Shown piece by piece: positions 36,367-45,060 of a stretch of 64,000 bases of DNA. The DNA lies in contig JAUHWC010000001.1 in the NCBI GenBank assembly GCA_030424845.1, positions 372,001 through 436,000 on the forward strand. The letters run 5' to 3'. Numbering within the stretch: the stretch's first letter is position 1; the number at the start of each line of letters is the position of its first letter. The notes beneath the pieces were generated by a model. That model was not told the DNA's origin, ran no database searches, and saw only the letters and a list, made by a program, of their open reading frames with translations. The stretch comes from Alphaproteobacteria bacterium. Its GTDB lineage: Bacteria > Pseudomonadota > Alphaproteobacteria > Sphingomonadales > Sphingomonadaceae. A program made the position numbers and the translations under genes.

Positions 36367-39252
36367 ATGGCAATCTTTCACTTCAGCGCAAAGGTCATCG
36401 GAAGGTCGAGCGGACGCAGTGCCGTGGCGGCAGCAGCCTATCGCGCGGGCGAACGGTTGCACGATAAGCGGATCGACCGCGACCATGACTTCACGAACAA
36501 GGCAGGCGTCCTCCACTCTGAAGTGATGCTGCCGAAAGACGCGCCCGAAGCCTTCGCGGACCGGGCTACCTTGTGGAATGCGGTCGAGACCGCCGAGAAG
36601 CGTAAGGATGCCCAGCTCGCCCGCGAGGTCGAGTTCGCTCTGCCCCGCGAGCTGACCAAGAAGGACAACATCAGGCTGGCTCGCGAGTTCGTGAAGTCCG
36701 AGTTCGTCGAGAAGGGCATGATCGGCGATCTCAATGTCCATTTGGATATAGGCGAGGACGGCAAGGCCAAGCCCCACGCCCATGTCATGCTGACGATGCG
36801 CGAAGTGACCAAGGACGGCTTTGGCGCGAAGGTCCGCGACTGGAACAAGACCGCGCTGATCGAAAAATGGCGCGAGCGCTGGGCCGACCATGTCAACCTC
36901 GCGCTGGCACAACGCGACATCGATTCACGGATCGATCATCGTAGCCTTGAAGCGCAGGGGATTGCGCTGGAGCCGCAGGACAAGATCGGTCCCGCAGCTT
37001 CGCGCATTGGCGGGCGCGGGCTGGAAGCCGAGCGAATTGAAGAACACCGTGCGATTGCCCAGCGCAATGGCGCGCGCATAATCGCCAATCCCTCGCTGGC
37101 CTTGGATTCGATCACGCACCAGCAGGCCACCTTCACCAGGCGCGACCTTGCCGCCTTTGTTCACCGGCACAGCGACGGGAAGGAGCAGTTCGACGCGGCC
37201 TACAATGCGGTGCGCAGTTCCGCCGATATGATCGCCCTGGGCACGGACGGACGCGGGCAGGATCGCTTCACTTCGCGGGCGATGATCGAGACCGAACAGC
37301 GCCTGCATCGCGCCGCCGACACGATGGCAAAGCGCAAGGGTCACGCCGTCAATGATGTGCAGCGAAACGCCGCTTTCGCCAATGCTGCGAAGCGCGGCTT
37401 AGTACTCTCCGGCGAGCAGAAGTCCGCCTTCGAGCATGTGACCAACAGCAAGGGCCTTACTATTGTCGTTGGCTATGCCGGGACCGGCAAAAGCGCGATG
37501 CTTGGCGTTGCGCGCGAGGCTTGGGAAGGCGCGGGCTACACTGTGCGTGGCGCAGCACTTTCCGGTATTGCCGCCGAAGGGCTGGAGAACGGCTCTGGCA
37601 TCGCATCACGCACCATCGCCAGCCTTGAGCATCAATGGGGCAAAGGACGCGAACAGCTCACGTCCCGCGATGTGCTTGTTATCGACGAGGCGGGCATGGT
37701 CGGCACGCGCCAGATGGAGCGCGTACTGTCCCATGCCGCGAAGGCCGGGGCGAAGGTTGTTCTGGTGGGCGACCAGCAGCAGTTGCAGGCCATCGAGGCA
37801 GGCGCAGCCTTCCGGGCAATTCACGAGCGCCACGGCGGCGTCGAGATCAGCGAAGTCCGCCGCCAGCTTTCCGCATGGCAGCAAGACGCGACCAGGCACC
37901 TCGCCACGGGCCGTACCGGCGAAGCAATCGGCACCTATGAAGAGCGCGGGATGGTCCATGCCGCCGATACGCGCGAGGCTGCGCGCGCTGACCTGATCCT
38001 GCGTTGGAATCAGGAACGACAGGACAGCCCCGGCGACAGCCGGATCATCCTTACGCACACCAATGACGAGGTGCGCGAGCTGAACCAGATGGCGCGCGGA
38101 AAGATGCGCGAAGCTGGCGCACTAGGTGGCGATGCCACGATCAAGACGGCACGCGGCGAACGGCAGTTTGCGTCAGGCGACCGCATCATCTTCCTGCGCA
38201 ACGAACGAGGGCTTGGGGTGAAGAACGGGACACTCGGCACGGTCGCAATGGCCAGCGCCCAGAGCATGGCGGTGCGCACCGACGATGGCCGCGAGGTCGC
38301 TTTTGACACGAAGGACTATGCCCATATCGATCATGGCTACGCGGCCACAGTCCACAAGGCGCAAGGCATGACCGTGGACCGCACACATGTGCTCGCCACA
38401 CCGGGAATGGACAGCCATTCCGCCTACGTCGCCATGTCGCGCCACCGCGACGGGCTGGCGCTGCACTATGCCCGCAATGACTTCGCCGATCAGTCAAGAC
38501 TTGTCCGCACCCTGAGCCGCGAGCGCGGGAAGGACATGGCGGGCGACTACAAGCCCGAGCAGACCTTCGCCGAACTGCGAGGGATCAGCTTTCGCAAACG
38601 GATCATCGAGATGGTTCGGCAGGTGCCGGAACGCGCCAAATCCATCTTCGGAAACTTCCGTCCGCAAGCGCGCCAGCTTGAGCCAATCCCAGTGCAGGCG
38701 AACACGCAGAACGAGCAGCGCCGTGCGGTCGAACGCTACGCCCGTGCGCTTGGCGATATCGGCACGATGCAGGCCCAGGGTTTGCCCGTCCTCCCGCACC
38801 AGAAGGACGCGCTGGAGAAGGCGGGTAAGGCGCTCGATACGATCCGCCCCCATGCGGCCAATGATCTTGCCAAAGCGCTGGAGCGGCATCCGGAGCTGAT
38901 CGCTGAGGCCGCTGGCGGGCGCAGCCAGGAAGCCTTGCGCGCCATGCAGGACGAAGCTGCCGTGCGCACCGATCCGGCGCTGCGAACCGAGCGTTTTGTC
39001 AGCGACTGGCAGGGGCTGAGCGCAGCGCGCAAGCAGCTTGAGCAGCAAGGTGACCGCGCAGGCGCAGCCCGCGTGTCGGCAAAGCTGACCGAGCTGGCAA
39101 AAGGGCTTGAACGCGATCCGCAGGTCGAAAGTCTGCTGCGCGGCAAGACCCGCGAACTCGGCATCGATCCGAAGCCCGAACGCAACATCGCAAACGAACT
39201 CACCGCAACTCTCACACGCGAACGCACCCGTGCTTTCGACATGGGCATTTAG
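36367..39252 (+). CDS. traA: Ti-type conjugative relaxase/helicase TraA
   Basis: A 961-aa relaxase of the MobA/MobL (MOBQ) class. The N-terminal HUH relaxase (1-250) has the candidate nicking tyrosine Tyr25 in AAAAYRAGE and metal-binding histidines in NVHLD (His125) and PHAHV (His137, His139). A RecD-like SF1 helicase follows: Walker A GYAGTGKS at 369-376, DEAG, and motif HGYAATVHKAQGMT. The C-terminal 230 residues are helical. The start is MAIFHFSAKV, the family N-terminus. DUF6118 follows after ten bases. GC is close to that of the chromosome, unlike the defence cargo. Confidence 0.93.
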   Translation: MAIFHFSAKVIGRSSGRSAVAAAAYRAGERLHDKRIDRDHDFTNKAGVLHSEVMLPKDAPEAFADRATLWNAVETAEKRKDAQLAREVEFALPRELTKKDNIRLAREFVKSEFVEKGMIGDLNVHLDIGEDGKAKPHAHVMLTMREVTKDGFGAKVRDWNKTALIEKWRERWADHVNLALAQRDIDSRIDHRSLEAQGIALEPQDKIGPAASRIGGRGLEAERIEEHRAIAQRNGARIIANPSLALDSITHQQATFTRRDLAAFVHRHSDGKEQFDAAYNAVRSSADMIALGTDGRGQDRFTSRAMIETEQRLHRAADTMAKRKGHAVNDVQRNAAFANAAKRGLVLSGEQKSAFEHVTNSKGLTIVVGYAGTGKSAMLGVAREAWEGAGYTVRGAALSGIAAEGLENGSGIASRTIASLEHQWGKGREQLTSRDVLVIDEAGMVGTRQMERVLSHAAKAGAKVVLVGDQQQLQAIEAGAAFRAIHERHGGVEISEVRRQLSAWQQDATRHLATGRTGEAIGTYEERGMVHAADTREAARADLILRWNQERQDSPGDSRIILTHTNDEVRELNQMARGKMREAGALGGDATIKTARGERQFASGDRIIFLRNERGLGVKNGTLGTVAMASAQSMAVRTDDGREVAFDTKDYAHIDHGYAATVHKAQGMTVDRTHVLATPGMDSHSAYVAMSRHRDGLALHYARNDFADQSRLVRTLSRERGKDMAGDYKPEQTFAELRGISFRKRIIEMVRQVPERAKSIFGNFRPQARQLEPIPVQANTQNEQRRAVERYARALGDIGTMQAQGLPVLPHQKDALEKAGKALDTIRPHAANDLAKALERHPELIAEAAGGRSQEALRAMQDEAAVRTDPALRTERFVSDWQGLSAARKQLEQQGDRAGAARVSAKLTELAKGLERDPQVESLLRGKTRELGIDPKPERNIANELTATLTRERTRAFDMGI

Positions 39253-39262
39253 GAGAAACGAC

Positions 39263-40015
39263 ATGGAAGACGACCAAATCGAAGAAGTGCAACTGGACCT
39301 CGATGTCGATGAACCGCCAGCGCCACAACCAGAGGCTGTTATAGAGACCGATCCGGCGACGGAGGCCTTCGCCCGTCTCGAAGGCGAAATGGCGATGGTG
39401 CGCCACACGGTCCAGAACATTGCCAGGGAGCGAGCCGACATCGTGATCCCGGACTACACCGCCACGCTCGGACAGATGGCCGATCAGCTGGCAACGGTCT
39501 CCAAAACGTTGAGCACAATCGGGAGCAAGCCTGCCATCGAGCTAACGCCGGAAGATATCGCGGTTCAGATCAAGCGCGCCTCGCTCGACATGCAGCGCGA
39601 TGCCAGCGACCTGTTCCGGCAGGGCCGCAAAGACCTGGACAATGCAAGCGGTCGTCTCGTTACAATTGTCGGGCGGGTCCGCACCGAGGCCGAGCAAAAG
39701 CGCCAGACCTGGCGCTTTGCAGGCCTGGGGTTGGCTGCCGGTATCCTGCTATGGTCGATCCTCCCCGGCACTATCGCTCGCGCTATGCCCGAATCTTGGC
39801 ATTGGCCCGAACGGATGGCTCGCAAAGCTGTTGGCGAGCCTACCATAGTCGAGGCGGGTATCCAATTGATCCGGTCACAGAATCCGGAGGCGTGGGAAGA
39901 ATTGGCGGAGGCGCAGAGCGTTCTGAGCGAAAACCAGGAAGTCATAGAGCGCTGCAAGGAGCGGGCACGGGTGGCAGAACGTTCAACCAGTTGTTCGATC
40001 CAAATCAAGCCATGA
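39263..40015 (+). CDS. DUF6118 family protein
   Basis: A 250-aa protein with an acidic N-terminus, a long coiled-coil region (about 35-155, with IPDYTATLGQMADQL), one membrane helix (about 157-176) and a C-terminal tail ending in RSTSCSIQIKP. It matches DUF6118 proteins that often follow traA in sphingomonad elements. It has an excellent AGGAGA ribosome binding site. The function is unknown; a role at the membrane during transfer would be a guess. It ends tail to tail with the HerA gene. Confidence 0.72.
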   Translation: MEDDQIEEVQLDLDVDEPPAPQPEAVIETDPATEAFARLEGEMAMVRHTVQNIARERADIVIPDYTATLGQMADQLATVSKTLSTIGSKPAIELTPEDIAVQIKRASLDMQRDASDLFRQGRKDLDNASGRLVTIVGRVRTEAEQKRQTWRFAGLGLAAGILLWSILPGTIARAMPESWHWPERMARKAVGEPTIVEAGIQLIRSQNPEAWEELAEAQSVLSENQEVIERCKERARVAERSTSCSIQIKP

Positions 40016-40032
40016 TGAAATTGCCGCCGGAT

Positions 40033-42024
40033 TCAATAGGGATCGTTCGGCAACCGAATTTCAGCGATACAACCGTCCTCGTGAAACCATAAGTCGCGAA
40101 CTTTTGTATCGTCACTCTTAGGCAGCGGTGCTGCATCTCTCACGGCAAAGGTAGTGGGTAAATTGACTGCCGTACCAAACACAAGCGCATTTTGCTTGGG
40201 CAATGAAGGCAAGCGTTTCAAGACCGACTCGGAGATGAATGGTGTCATCTGACGAATTTGCGACAAATCGTCAGGATTTTGAATACGATGAATGACGAAG
40301 TTGGAGCACTGTGACAGTACGGTCTTTGATAGCTCACTAGGCCTTTGGGACGCGGCTAAGAGGAACAAACCATACTTTCGCCCTTCCTTCGCAATGCGTT
40401 CGTAAATTCGGCTTGCATCGATTGAGTATCGTGACGGTCTCTCTGCTATGTATCGATGAGCTTCCTCAAGAAGGAGATGCACCGGAAATCGATTTCGGGG
40501 ATCAGCTATTCTAAGCAGGCGAAAAGTCATTCGAGCAACGACTGACGCGACCAGTTCCACAACCTCATCTTCGACCGCATTCATGTCCAAGATTATGATC
40601 TGGTTCTTCTTGATCCAGTCGTCGCCCTGCCTATCAAGCCCCAAGATTTCGCCGAGGAAGCTGCTCATCGTTGGGGGGGTATCTTCCGGGTCTAGATCAT
40701 ACCGAAGGAAAGCATACTCGCTGCGTTCCTTCAGCGACTTAAACCTCGTCATCATTTGTGAGCAGTAGTCACGAATTTGGCGATTGCCGTGTGCCTCCTC
40801 GTAAAGGATTGCAAAATCTAGACACTCATCAAGGTCATCAAATGTGAACGGCGTGTTATCGTATGAAGGAAGCTCAACATCTTCGCGCAGTTTCTCTCGG
40901 ACTTCGTCTAGGAATCCCTCCAAGTTACTTCCCGGAACAAAGTTACCGTACTGATAGTTAGCCCCGTACTTTTGCAGCAGCTCCATGTTGAGGTCATCAG
41001 TTGGATAGTGCTGGAAAAGTGACACCACCCTCTGAAACTTGGAAACTGGAGAGTCGCCGTCGGACCCGCGGAAACACTCTAGCACGCAGGTCGCAATAAA
41101 GTGCTCTCTGACCTCTCGTGCTTCATCGCTATCTTGACGGAGCAGGCTCGTCAGCCCCAAAGCCATACGAAGAACGGGTATTTGCGTTCGCTCGCTAGCT
41201 TGCAGCAGCAACTCCCATTCGGATTGTTCGAGAAACCAATGAGGAAGCCTAAACCTGTCTGCGCACGCGGTGCCGTCAAGGACGACTCGTTCGACGCCGA
41301 TACCATTTGTTGCTCCTAGCGGTGCGAGCGCCTGTTCGTACTCCCCATTAACGTCAAGCACGACGAATGTCGCACCACGGGCTTGGTGCTCGTCAGCCTT
41401 CTCAAAAAGCGACTGCAACACGGACGCTACAGTGCAAGATTTGCCACTTCCGGTATTTCCCAGAACTGCCGTATGTCCGCCGAAAAAATCATCGATCCGG
41501 ACCTTTACGTCATAGCCTTCGAATACAACGGATTTGCCGATAGTCAGAGCGCGAAAGCGCGTCGGATCGGACGGAAGAGCCGGTTGCCCTGAGGATGCCG
41601 GGACATACTCAATGGGCATGTCTGTCTCGAAAATTCGATCAAGCTCCGCATCGAGAGCATAGAGGGCATCGGCGTATAGCGACGGAAAAATGGAGACGCC
41701 AAAGCGAAATTTTTGTGCGGGATTTTGCGGAAGCATGCCTACCGGCACGACATCCAGAAATTTCGCTGACGCTGCTTTATCAAAGTCACCGTCGTATCGG
41801 CCAGAACTCGCCGGATCACGCTCTCGTAGCCCCACGACTTCTACAACGACGTACTCGGCCTGCACCGGAATGATGAGAAATGAACCCAATCGCGCAACAT
41901 AGTGTAGGTCGTCGAAACCGACGACCGTGAAGCTGTCGGTCCGGCCATGCATTTCAATGACAAAACGGTCTGCTGCGACAGATATTACAGAGCCGATTGT
42001 TCGACGCCGATCATCAGTCGTCAT
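40033..42024 (-). CDS. herA: HerA-type ATPase of a SIR2-HerA defence system
   Basis: A 663-aa hexameric-type DNA translocase. An N-terminal HAS-barrel region (about 8-85) precedes the RecA-like domain with Walker A GNTGSGKS at 189-196 and Walker B IIILDMN. Further marks are LLLEEAHRYIAERPS and RYGLFLLAASQRPSEL, which match HerA/FtsK-like ATPases (DUF87). It starts inside the end of the SIR2 gene (11-base overlap). In described SIR2-HerA systems HerA assembles with SIR2 and activates NAD depletion when phage is sensed. GC is low for this genome. Confidence 0.9.
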   Translation of the reverse strand: MTTDDRRRTIGSVISVAADRFVIEMHGRTDSFTVVGFDDLHYVARLGSFLIIPVQAEYVVVEVVGLRERDPASSGRYDGDFDKAASAKFLDVVPVGMLPQNPAQKFRFGVSIFPSLYADALYALDAELDRIFETDMPIEYVPASSGQPALPSDPTRFRALTIGKSVVFEGYDVKVRIDDFFGGHTAVLGNTGSGKSCTVASVLQSLFEKADEHQARGATFVVLDVNGEYEQALAPLGATNGIGVERVVLDGTACADRFRLPHWFLEQSEWELLLQASERTQIPVLRMALGLTSLLRQDSDEAREVREHFIATCVLECFRGSDGDSPVSKFQRVVSLFQHYPTDDLNMELLQKYGANYQYGNFVPGSNLEGFLDEVREKLREDVELPSYDNTPFTFDDLDECLDFAILYEEAHGNRQIRDYCSQMMTRFKSLKERSEYAFLRYDLDPEDTPPTMSSFLGEILGLDRQGDDWIKKNQIIILDMNAVEDEVVELVASVVARMTFRLLRIADPRNRFPVHLLLEEAHRYIAERPSRYSIDASRIYERIAKEGRKYGLFLLAASQRPSELSKTVLSQCSNFVIHRIQNPDDLSQIRQMTPFISESVLKRLPSLPKQNALVFGTAVNLPTTFAVRDAAPLPKSDDTKVRDLWFHEDGCIAEIRLPNDPY

Positions 42025-43345
42025 TGGTTGATGCCTCGCCTGCGCTTTCTCTCGAACTCATAGTCTGGAGGACTAGCTTCACAGCATCGTCAATCCGGTC
42101 GGATGGGCGACGAGGAAGGAGATGCTCAACAATTGTGCTAAAGTAATGGGCCGGAGCTTGGCCATCAGGCCCAGGTCCACCGATGAACCAAATCCGAGGG
42201 TCTCGCAATGACCTCAATTTGGCGATCTCACCCTCTGCCTCAGGATCAGCGAAAACAATAAGACGGAACGTCGGGATCGTCAGCGCTTGATAGATTATGT
42301 TGTTTATGTGCTCATCGCCAAAGGCATATCCCATCGTGATGAGAACGCTCTGTTCACGTACAATACGAGATTGAAACTCGCGGAAGAGATCTGAGTACGG
42401 CGAACCTAGACTAGAATTTTGCTTCGCCGGTGTCGGAAAAATCATTACTTTAGATGGGGCGGATTGCGGCCACGTCTCGCGGATCGGAAAGAGGCCATGA
42501 TTATCTTCCGTCCAACTGATCGAACCGTGGAGCTTGCAGAGGTAAACGAAGCCGTCGACCGCAGACCACTTTCTATTCGAGATATCTAGTTGCTCAGCAA
42601 GCGCATATCGAAACGTCGCTGGGTTAAAGCGGCGCTCCACCACACCAGAGAATCCGTTCGAGTAGGGCAGCCCAAGACGGTCCATGGCGGTCTCATTGAA
42701 AAGATCATAATTGGTCGTGAAAATCCAAGGCCTGGGCAGTGATCGATCACGAAGCACGAGCCGACGATAGAAGGACTGATAGAGGGAAAGAACACTTTCG
42801 TCGCCAGTCGAGAACTCGCCCTCTGTGCATTTTTCCCAAAAGAACGCCTGAACCTTTGCGATCATGGATTCGACCAAAGAAACTTCTTCTTCGTCTCCCT
42901 GATCGTCACTGCGGCTCAGGACGAACCTAAGCGCGAACAAGGTCTCCATTAGTCGTTCAAGATTCCGACCATACTCCCCGTCCAACGACAACCCGTGGCC
43001 AGCCAAGAGGGCTAATTCTTTGGCATTGAATGCCCAATGTCCAACCTCATTTTCATTCTCATCGCTGGCATTTGAGGCGGTGCAAAATTCTTTGGCCAAC
43101 GGGCCCATCGTTGCAATTCCGCGCTCTACCTTGTCATCGAGTACAAGCGAAGAGCATCCAGCGCCGAGAAGAAATGCAACGTTTCGAGCACCCAGAGCCT
43201 CCGATAGAGATTTACGCACCAATTCTGGTCCGTCTACCCAATCCAGTGGCTGGGACGATTGTTCATCTGCGCGAATGAATGAGAATTGCTTTTGTGCATT
43301 GGATTGCGAATTCGCGCTGTCATCATCGTAAGGCATCGAAGACAT
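42014..43345 (-). CDS. SIR2-domain protein of a SIR2-HerA defence system
   Basis: A 443-aa SIR2-family NAD-binding protein. The NAD loop is FLLGAGCSS (residues 58-66); the conserved catalytic residues are in FTTNYD (Asn212, Asp214) and CKLHGS (His273), so NADase activity is likely retained. The C-terminal section VLITMGYAFGDEHINNIIY is typical of defence SIR2 proteins. It is the promoter-proximal gene of the pair with herA. Three N-terminal residues could be dropped in favour of a second ATG. Acting by abortive infection is inferred from the family. Confidence 0.9.
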   Translation of the reverse strand: MSSMPYDDDSANSQSNAQKQFSFIRADEQSSQPLDWVDGPELVRKSLSEALGARNVAFLLGAGCSSLVLDDKVERGIATMGPLAKEFCTASNASDENENEVGHWAFNAKELALLAGHGLSLDGEYGRNLERLMETLFALRFVLSRSDDQGDEEEVSLVESMIAKVQAFFWEKCTEGEFSTGDESVLSLYQSFYRRLVLRDRSLPRPWIFTTNYDLFNETAMDRLGLPYSNGFSGVVERRFNPATFRYALAEQLDISNRKWSAVDGFVYLCKLHGSISWTEDNHGLFPIRETWPQSAPSKVMIFPTPAKQNSSLGSPYSDLFREFQSRIVREQSVLITMGYAFGDEHINNIIYQALTIPTFRLIVFADPEAEGEIAKLRSLRDPRIWFIGGPGPDGQAPAHYFSTIVEHLLPRRPSDRIDDAVKLVLQTMSSRESAGEASTNDD

Positions 43346-43411
43346 GAAGGCCCCCCTCCACTACAATGCTAGAGCGAGTCTGCTGAAGCGCAACATTGTT
43401 TGGCAGTAAAC

Positions 43412-44632
43412 TTACGAACCGATCCCTGCCTGTTCCTGCATTCGATCAGGAGCCGAATGGCCAGAACAAAAAACTCCCCACGCTTCCATCAGCTTCACCC
43501 GCGCACCCGGATTCTCAGGCGTGCCGAGATAGGTAGTGCGGCGATAAGCGGCCTGCACAGCATCCGGCGTTTTGTGCGCCAGTGCAGCTTCGACAACCGC
43601 ATTGGGGAAGCCCTCGTTCGCAGCCCAGTCGGTAAAGCTGGAGCGAAAGCCGTGGACGTGGAAAGGCTCCTGCATATCGCGCATAACCTTCAGCAGTGTC
43701 ATGTTGGACATCGCCTTGCCGGTCATGCCGGGGAAGACCACTTCGGCTCCCTCCATCTGCATTGCCTCGGCCCTCACAAGAACCGCCATCGCCGCTTCTG
43801 ACAGCGGCACGATGTGCGCCCTACTGCGCTTCATATGCTCGGCGGGGATTGTCCAAAGGCGCTGGTCCAGATCGAATTCGTCCCACTTCGCGAGCCGCAC
43901 TTCCTGCGAGCGAACGCCTGTCAGAATGAGGAGGTCCAGCGCCAGACGCGAATAGGATGGCTTGCGCCGCAATGCGGTCAGGAATGACGGAACGGCCACG
44001 TATGGCATTGCCTTGCGGTTGGCCGGTTTCTTGATCTGTCGAGGCAGCCCTCGCCCCGCTTTCAGACTGCTGTTGCCCGATGGAGCCTCTGTAGAGCGCC
44101 AACCCTTGGCGTGGGAGTAGTCAAGCACGGCGCAAATCCGGTTGCGTACCTGACGAGCTGTTTCCGGAATTTCCTGCCAGATCGGGGTGAGCACCCCGAT
44201 AATGTCGGCAGCGGTGATCCCGCCAGTCGTCATGTCGCCGAGCGTCGGGAAAGCGTAGTTTTCCAGACTGGCCAGCCACTGGCGACCATAGACATCGCTT
44301 TTCCAGCCAGCCTCGTTCTCCGAATGATATTGGGTGGCGGCTTCTCGGAAGGTGACCTTGGCGGCTTCCTCGTCTTTGCGCTCCGTCAGTACGTCGCGCT
44401 TCTCGACCTTTACCGCCTTGCGGAGTTCGGCGGCTTTCGCCCGCGCCTCGGCCAGCGTCACCAGCTTTGCGCTGCCCACACCGATATCCCGTCGCTTGCC
44501 ATCCTGCTGGAGTCGCAAATTCCAATAGGCACCGCCGCGTTTGTCCACTTTCAGGAATAATCCGTCACCATCTTGATAGGTGCCCGGATTCGCCAAGGCT
44601 GCCTTGACCGCTACCGCTGTGAGTTTACCCAT
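43412..44632 (-). CDS. int: tyrosine-type site-specific integrase (P4-like)
   Basis: A 406-aa phage integrase with an N-terminal DUF4102-like arm-binding domain (KLTAVAVKAALANPGTYQDGDGLFLKV), a core-binding SAM-like domain and a C-terminal catalytic domain. Catalytic residues are visible: Arg in LTGVRSQEVRL, HGFR for the His-x-x-Arg pair, LAHKTPDAVQAAYRR for the second His and the nucleophilic Tyr. The start at MGKLTAVAV is chosen over a longer frame. It lies next to tRNA-Tyr, the presumed target, with arm-type repeats upstream of its start. Confidence 0.95.
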   Translation of the reverse strand: MGKLTAVAVKAALANPGTYQDGDGLFLKVDKRGGAYWNLRLQQDGKRRDIGVGSAKLVTLAEARAKAAELRKAVKVEKRDVLTERKDEEAAKVTFREAATQYHSENEAGWKSDVYGRQWLASLENYAFPTLGDMTTGGITAADIIGVLTPIWQEIPETARQVRNRICAVLDYSHAKGWRSTEAPSGNSSLKAGRGLPRQIKKPANRKAMPYVAVPSFLTALRRKPSYSRLALDLLILTGVRSQEVRLAKWDEFDLDQRLWTIPAEHMKRSRAHIVPLSEAAMAVLVRAEAMQMEGAEVVFPGMTGKAMSNMTLLKVMRDMQEPFHVHGFRSSFTDWAANEGFPNAVVEAALAHKTPDAVQAAYRRTTYLGTPENPGARVKLMEAWGVFCSGHSAPDRMQEQAGIGS

Positions 44633-44639
44633 TGCTCTA

Positions 44640-44715
44640 CCCCCACATTTTTCGGGACCGAGTTGCGAAACCAAAGTGTGGGGGTAAGCCACTTTACCCC
44701 CACATTACCCCCACA
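44640..44715. repeat. right arm-type repeats CCCCCACA x4
   Basis: CCCCCACA occurs at 44640-44647, 44697-44704 and 44708-44715, and inverted at 44677-44684. Two of them extend to TACCCCCACACTT plus GGTT and face each other. They lie in the integrase upstream region, between its start and tRNA-Tyr, and match the two copies at the left end. They are likely arm sites for integrase and/or autoregulatory sites. Confidence 0.55.
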
Positions 44716-44825
44716 CTTGGTTCCGGCTGCAGGCAAATTGCAGCGGTCAAATGCGGACAGTGAGGGCGATAATACCCTTGGTTTTCTGCGATTTCTAGGG
44801 CTTTTCGGGGATGTTCTGAGAAAGG

Positions 44826-44854
44826 GCGGTGGTGGACAGGGCTGGATTCGAACC
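44826..44854. repeat. right attachment-site repeat (within tRNA-Tyr 3' end)
   Basis: GCGGTGGTGG then ACAGGGCTGGATTCGAACC, covering the T-arm and acceptor 3' strand of tRNA-Tyr plus five bases beyond. It pairs with the left repeat in direct orientation, which is how integration at a tRNA 3' end leaves an intact gene on one side and a displaced end on the other. Confidence 0.75.
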
Positions 44855-44918
44855 AGCGTACGCTTGCGCGGGCAGATTTACAGTCTGCTGCCTTTAACCA
44901 CTCGGCCACCTGTCCACC
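44830..44918 (-). tRNA. tRNA-Tyr (GTA)
   Basis: The minus strand folds with acceptor GGTGGAC/GTCCACC, a D-arm containing GGTTAAAGGC, anticodon stem GCAGA-CTGTAAA-TCTGC (anticodon GTA), a long variable arm as expected for class II tRNA-Tyr, and T-loop TTCGAAT. The discriminator base is A and a full CCA is not encoded. It is the integration target of the element to its left. Confidence 0.95.
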
Positions 44919-45060
44919 GGATGCCGGATGCGGGGAAAAACCCGCCTTGCAAGAAGGGAGCGGAAGCCCGCCCCTCCGGCCGAGAGGCGCCCCAATGGCG
45001 AAGCCGCGCTTGCCTGTCAATGGCCACGCTGGCAGGAGCCGCATCAAAGAAGGAATTTCC

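Larger units (their letters stand above)
29381..44854. mobile_element. 15.4-kb integrative mobilizable element in tRNA-Tyr carrying defence genes
   Basis: It is bounded by imperfect direct repeats of the tRNA-Tyr 3' end. The tyrosine integrase is next to the intact tRNA at the right end, and two AlpA-like genes are at the left end. The middle holds traD, traC, an oriT-like site, a Ti-type traA relaxase and a DUF6118 gene. No coupling ATPase, VirB/Trb genes or replication gene is present, so transfer would need a helper system. The cargo is a nuclease-methyltransferase with a PLD nuclease, and SIR2-HerA. The cargo GC is clearly lower than that of the mobilization genes and of the flanking chromosome. 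Confidence 0.88.
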
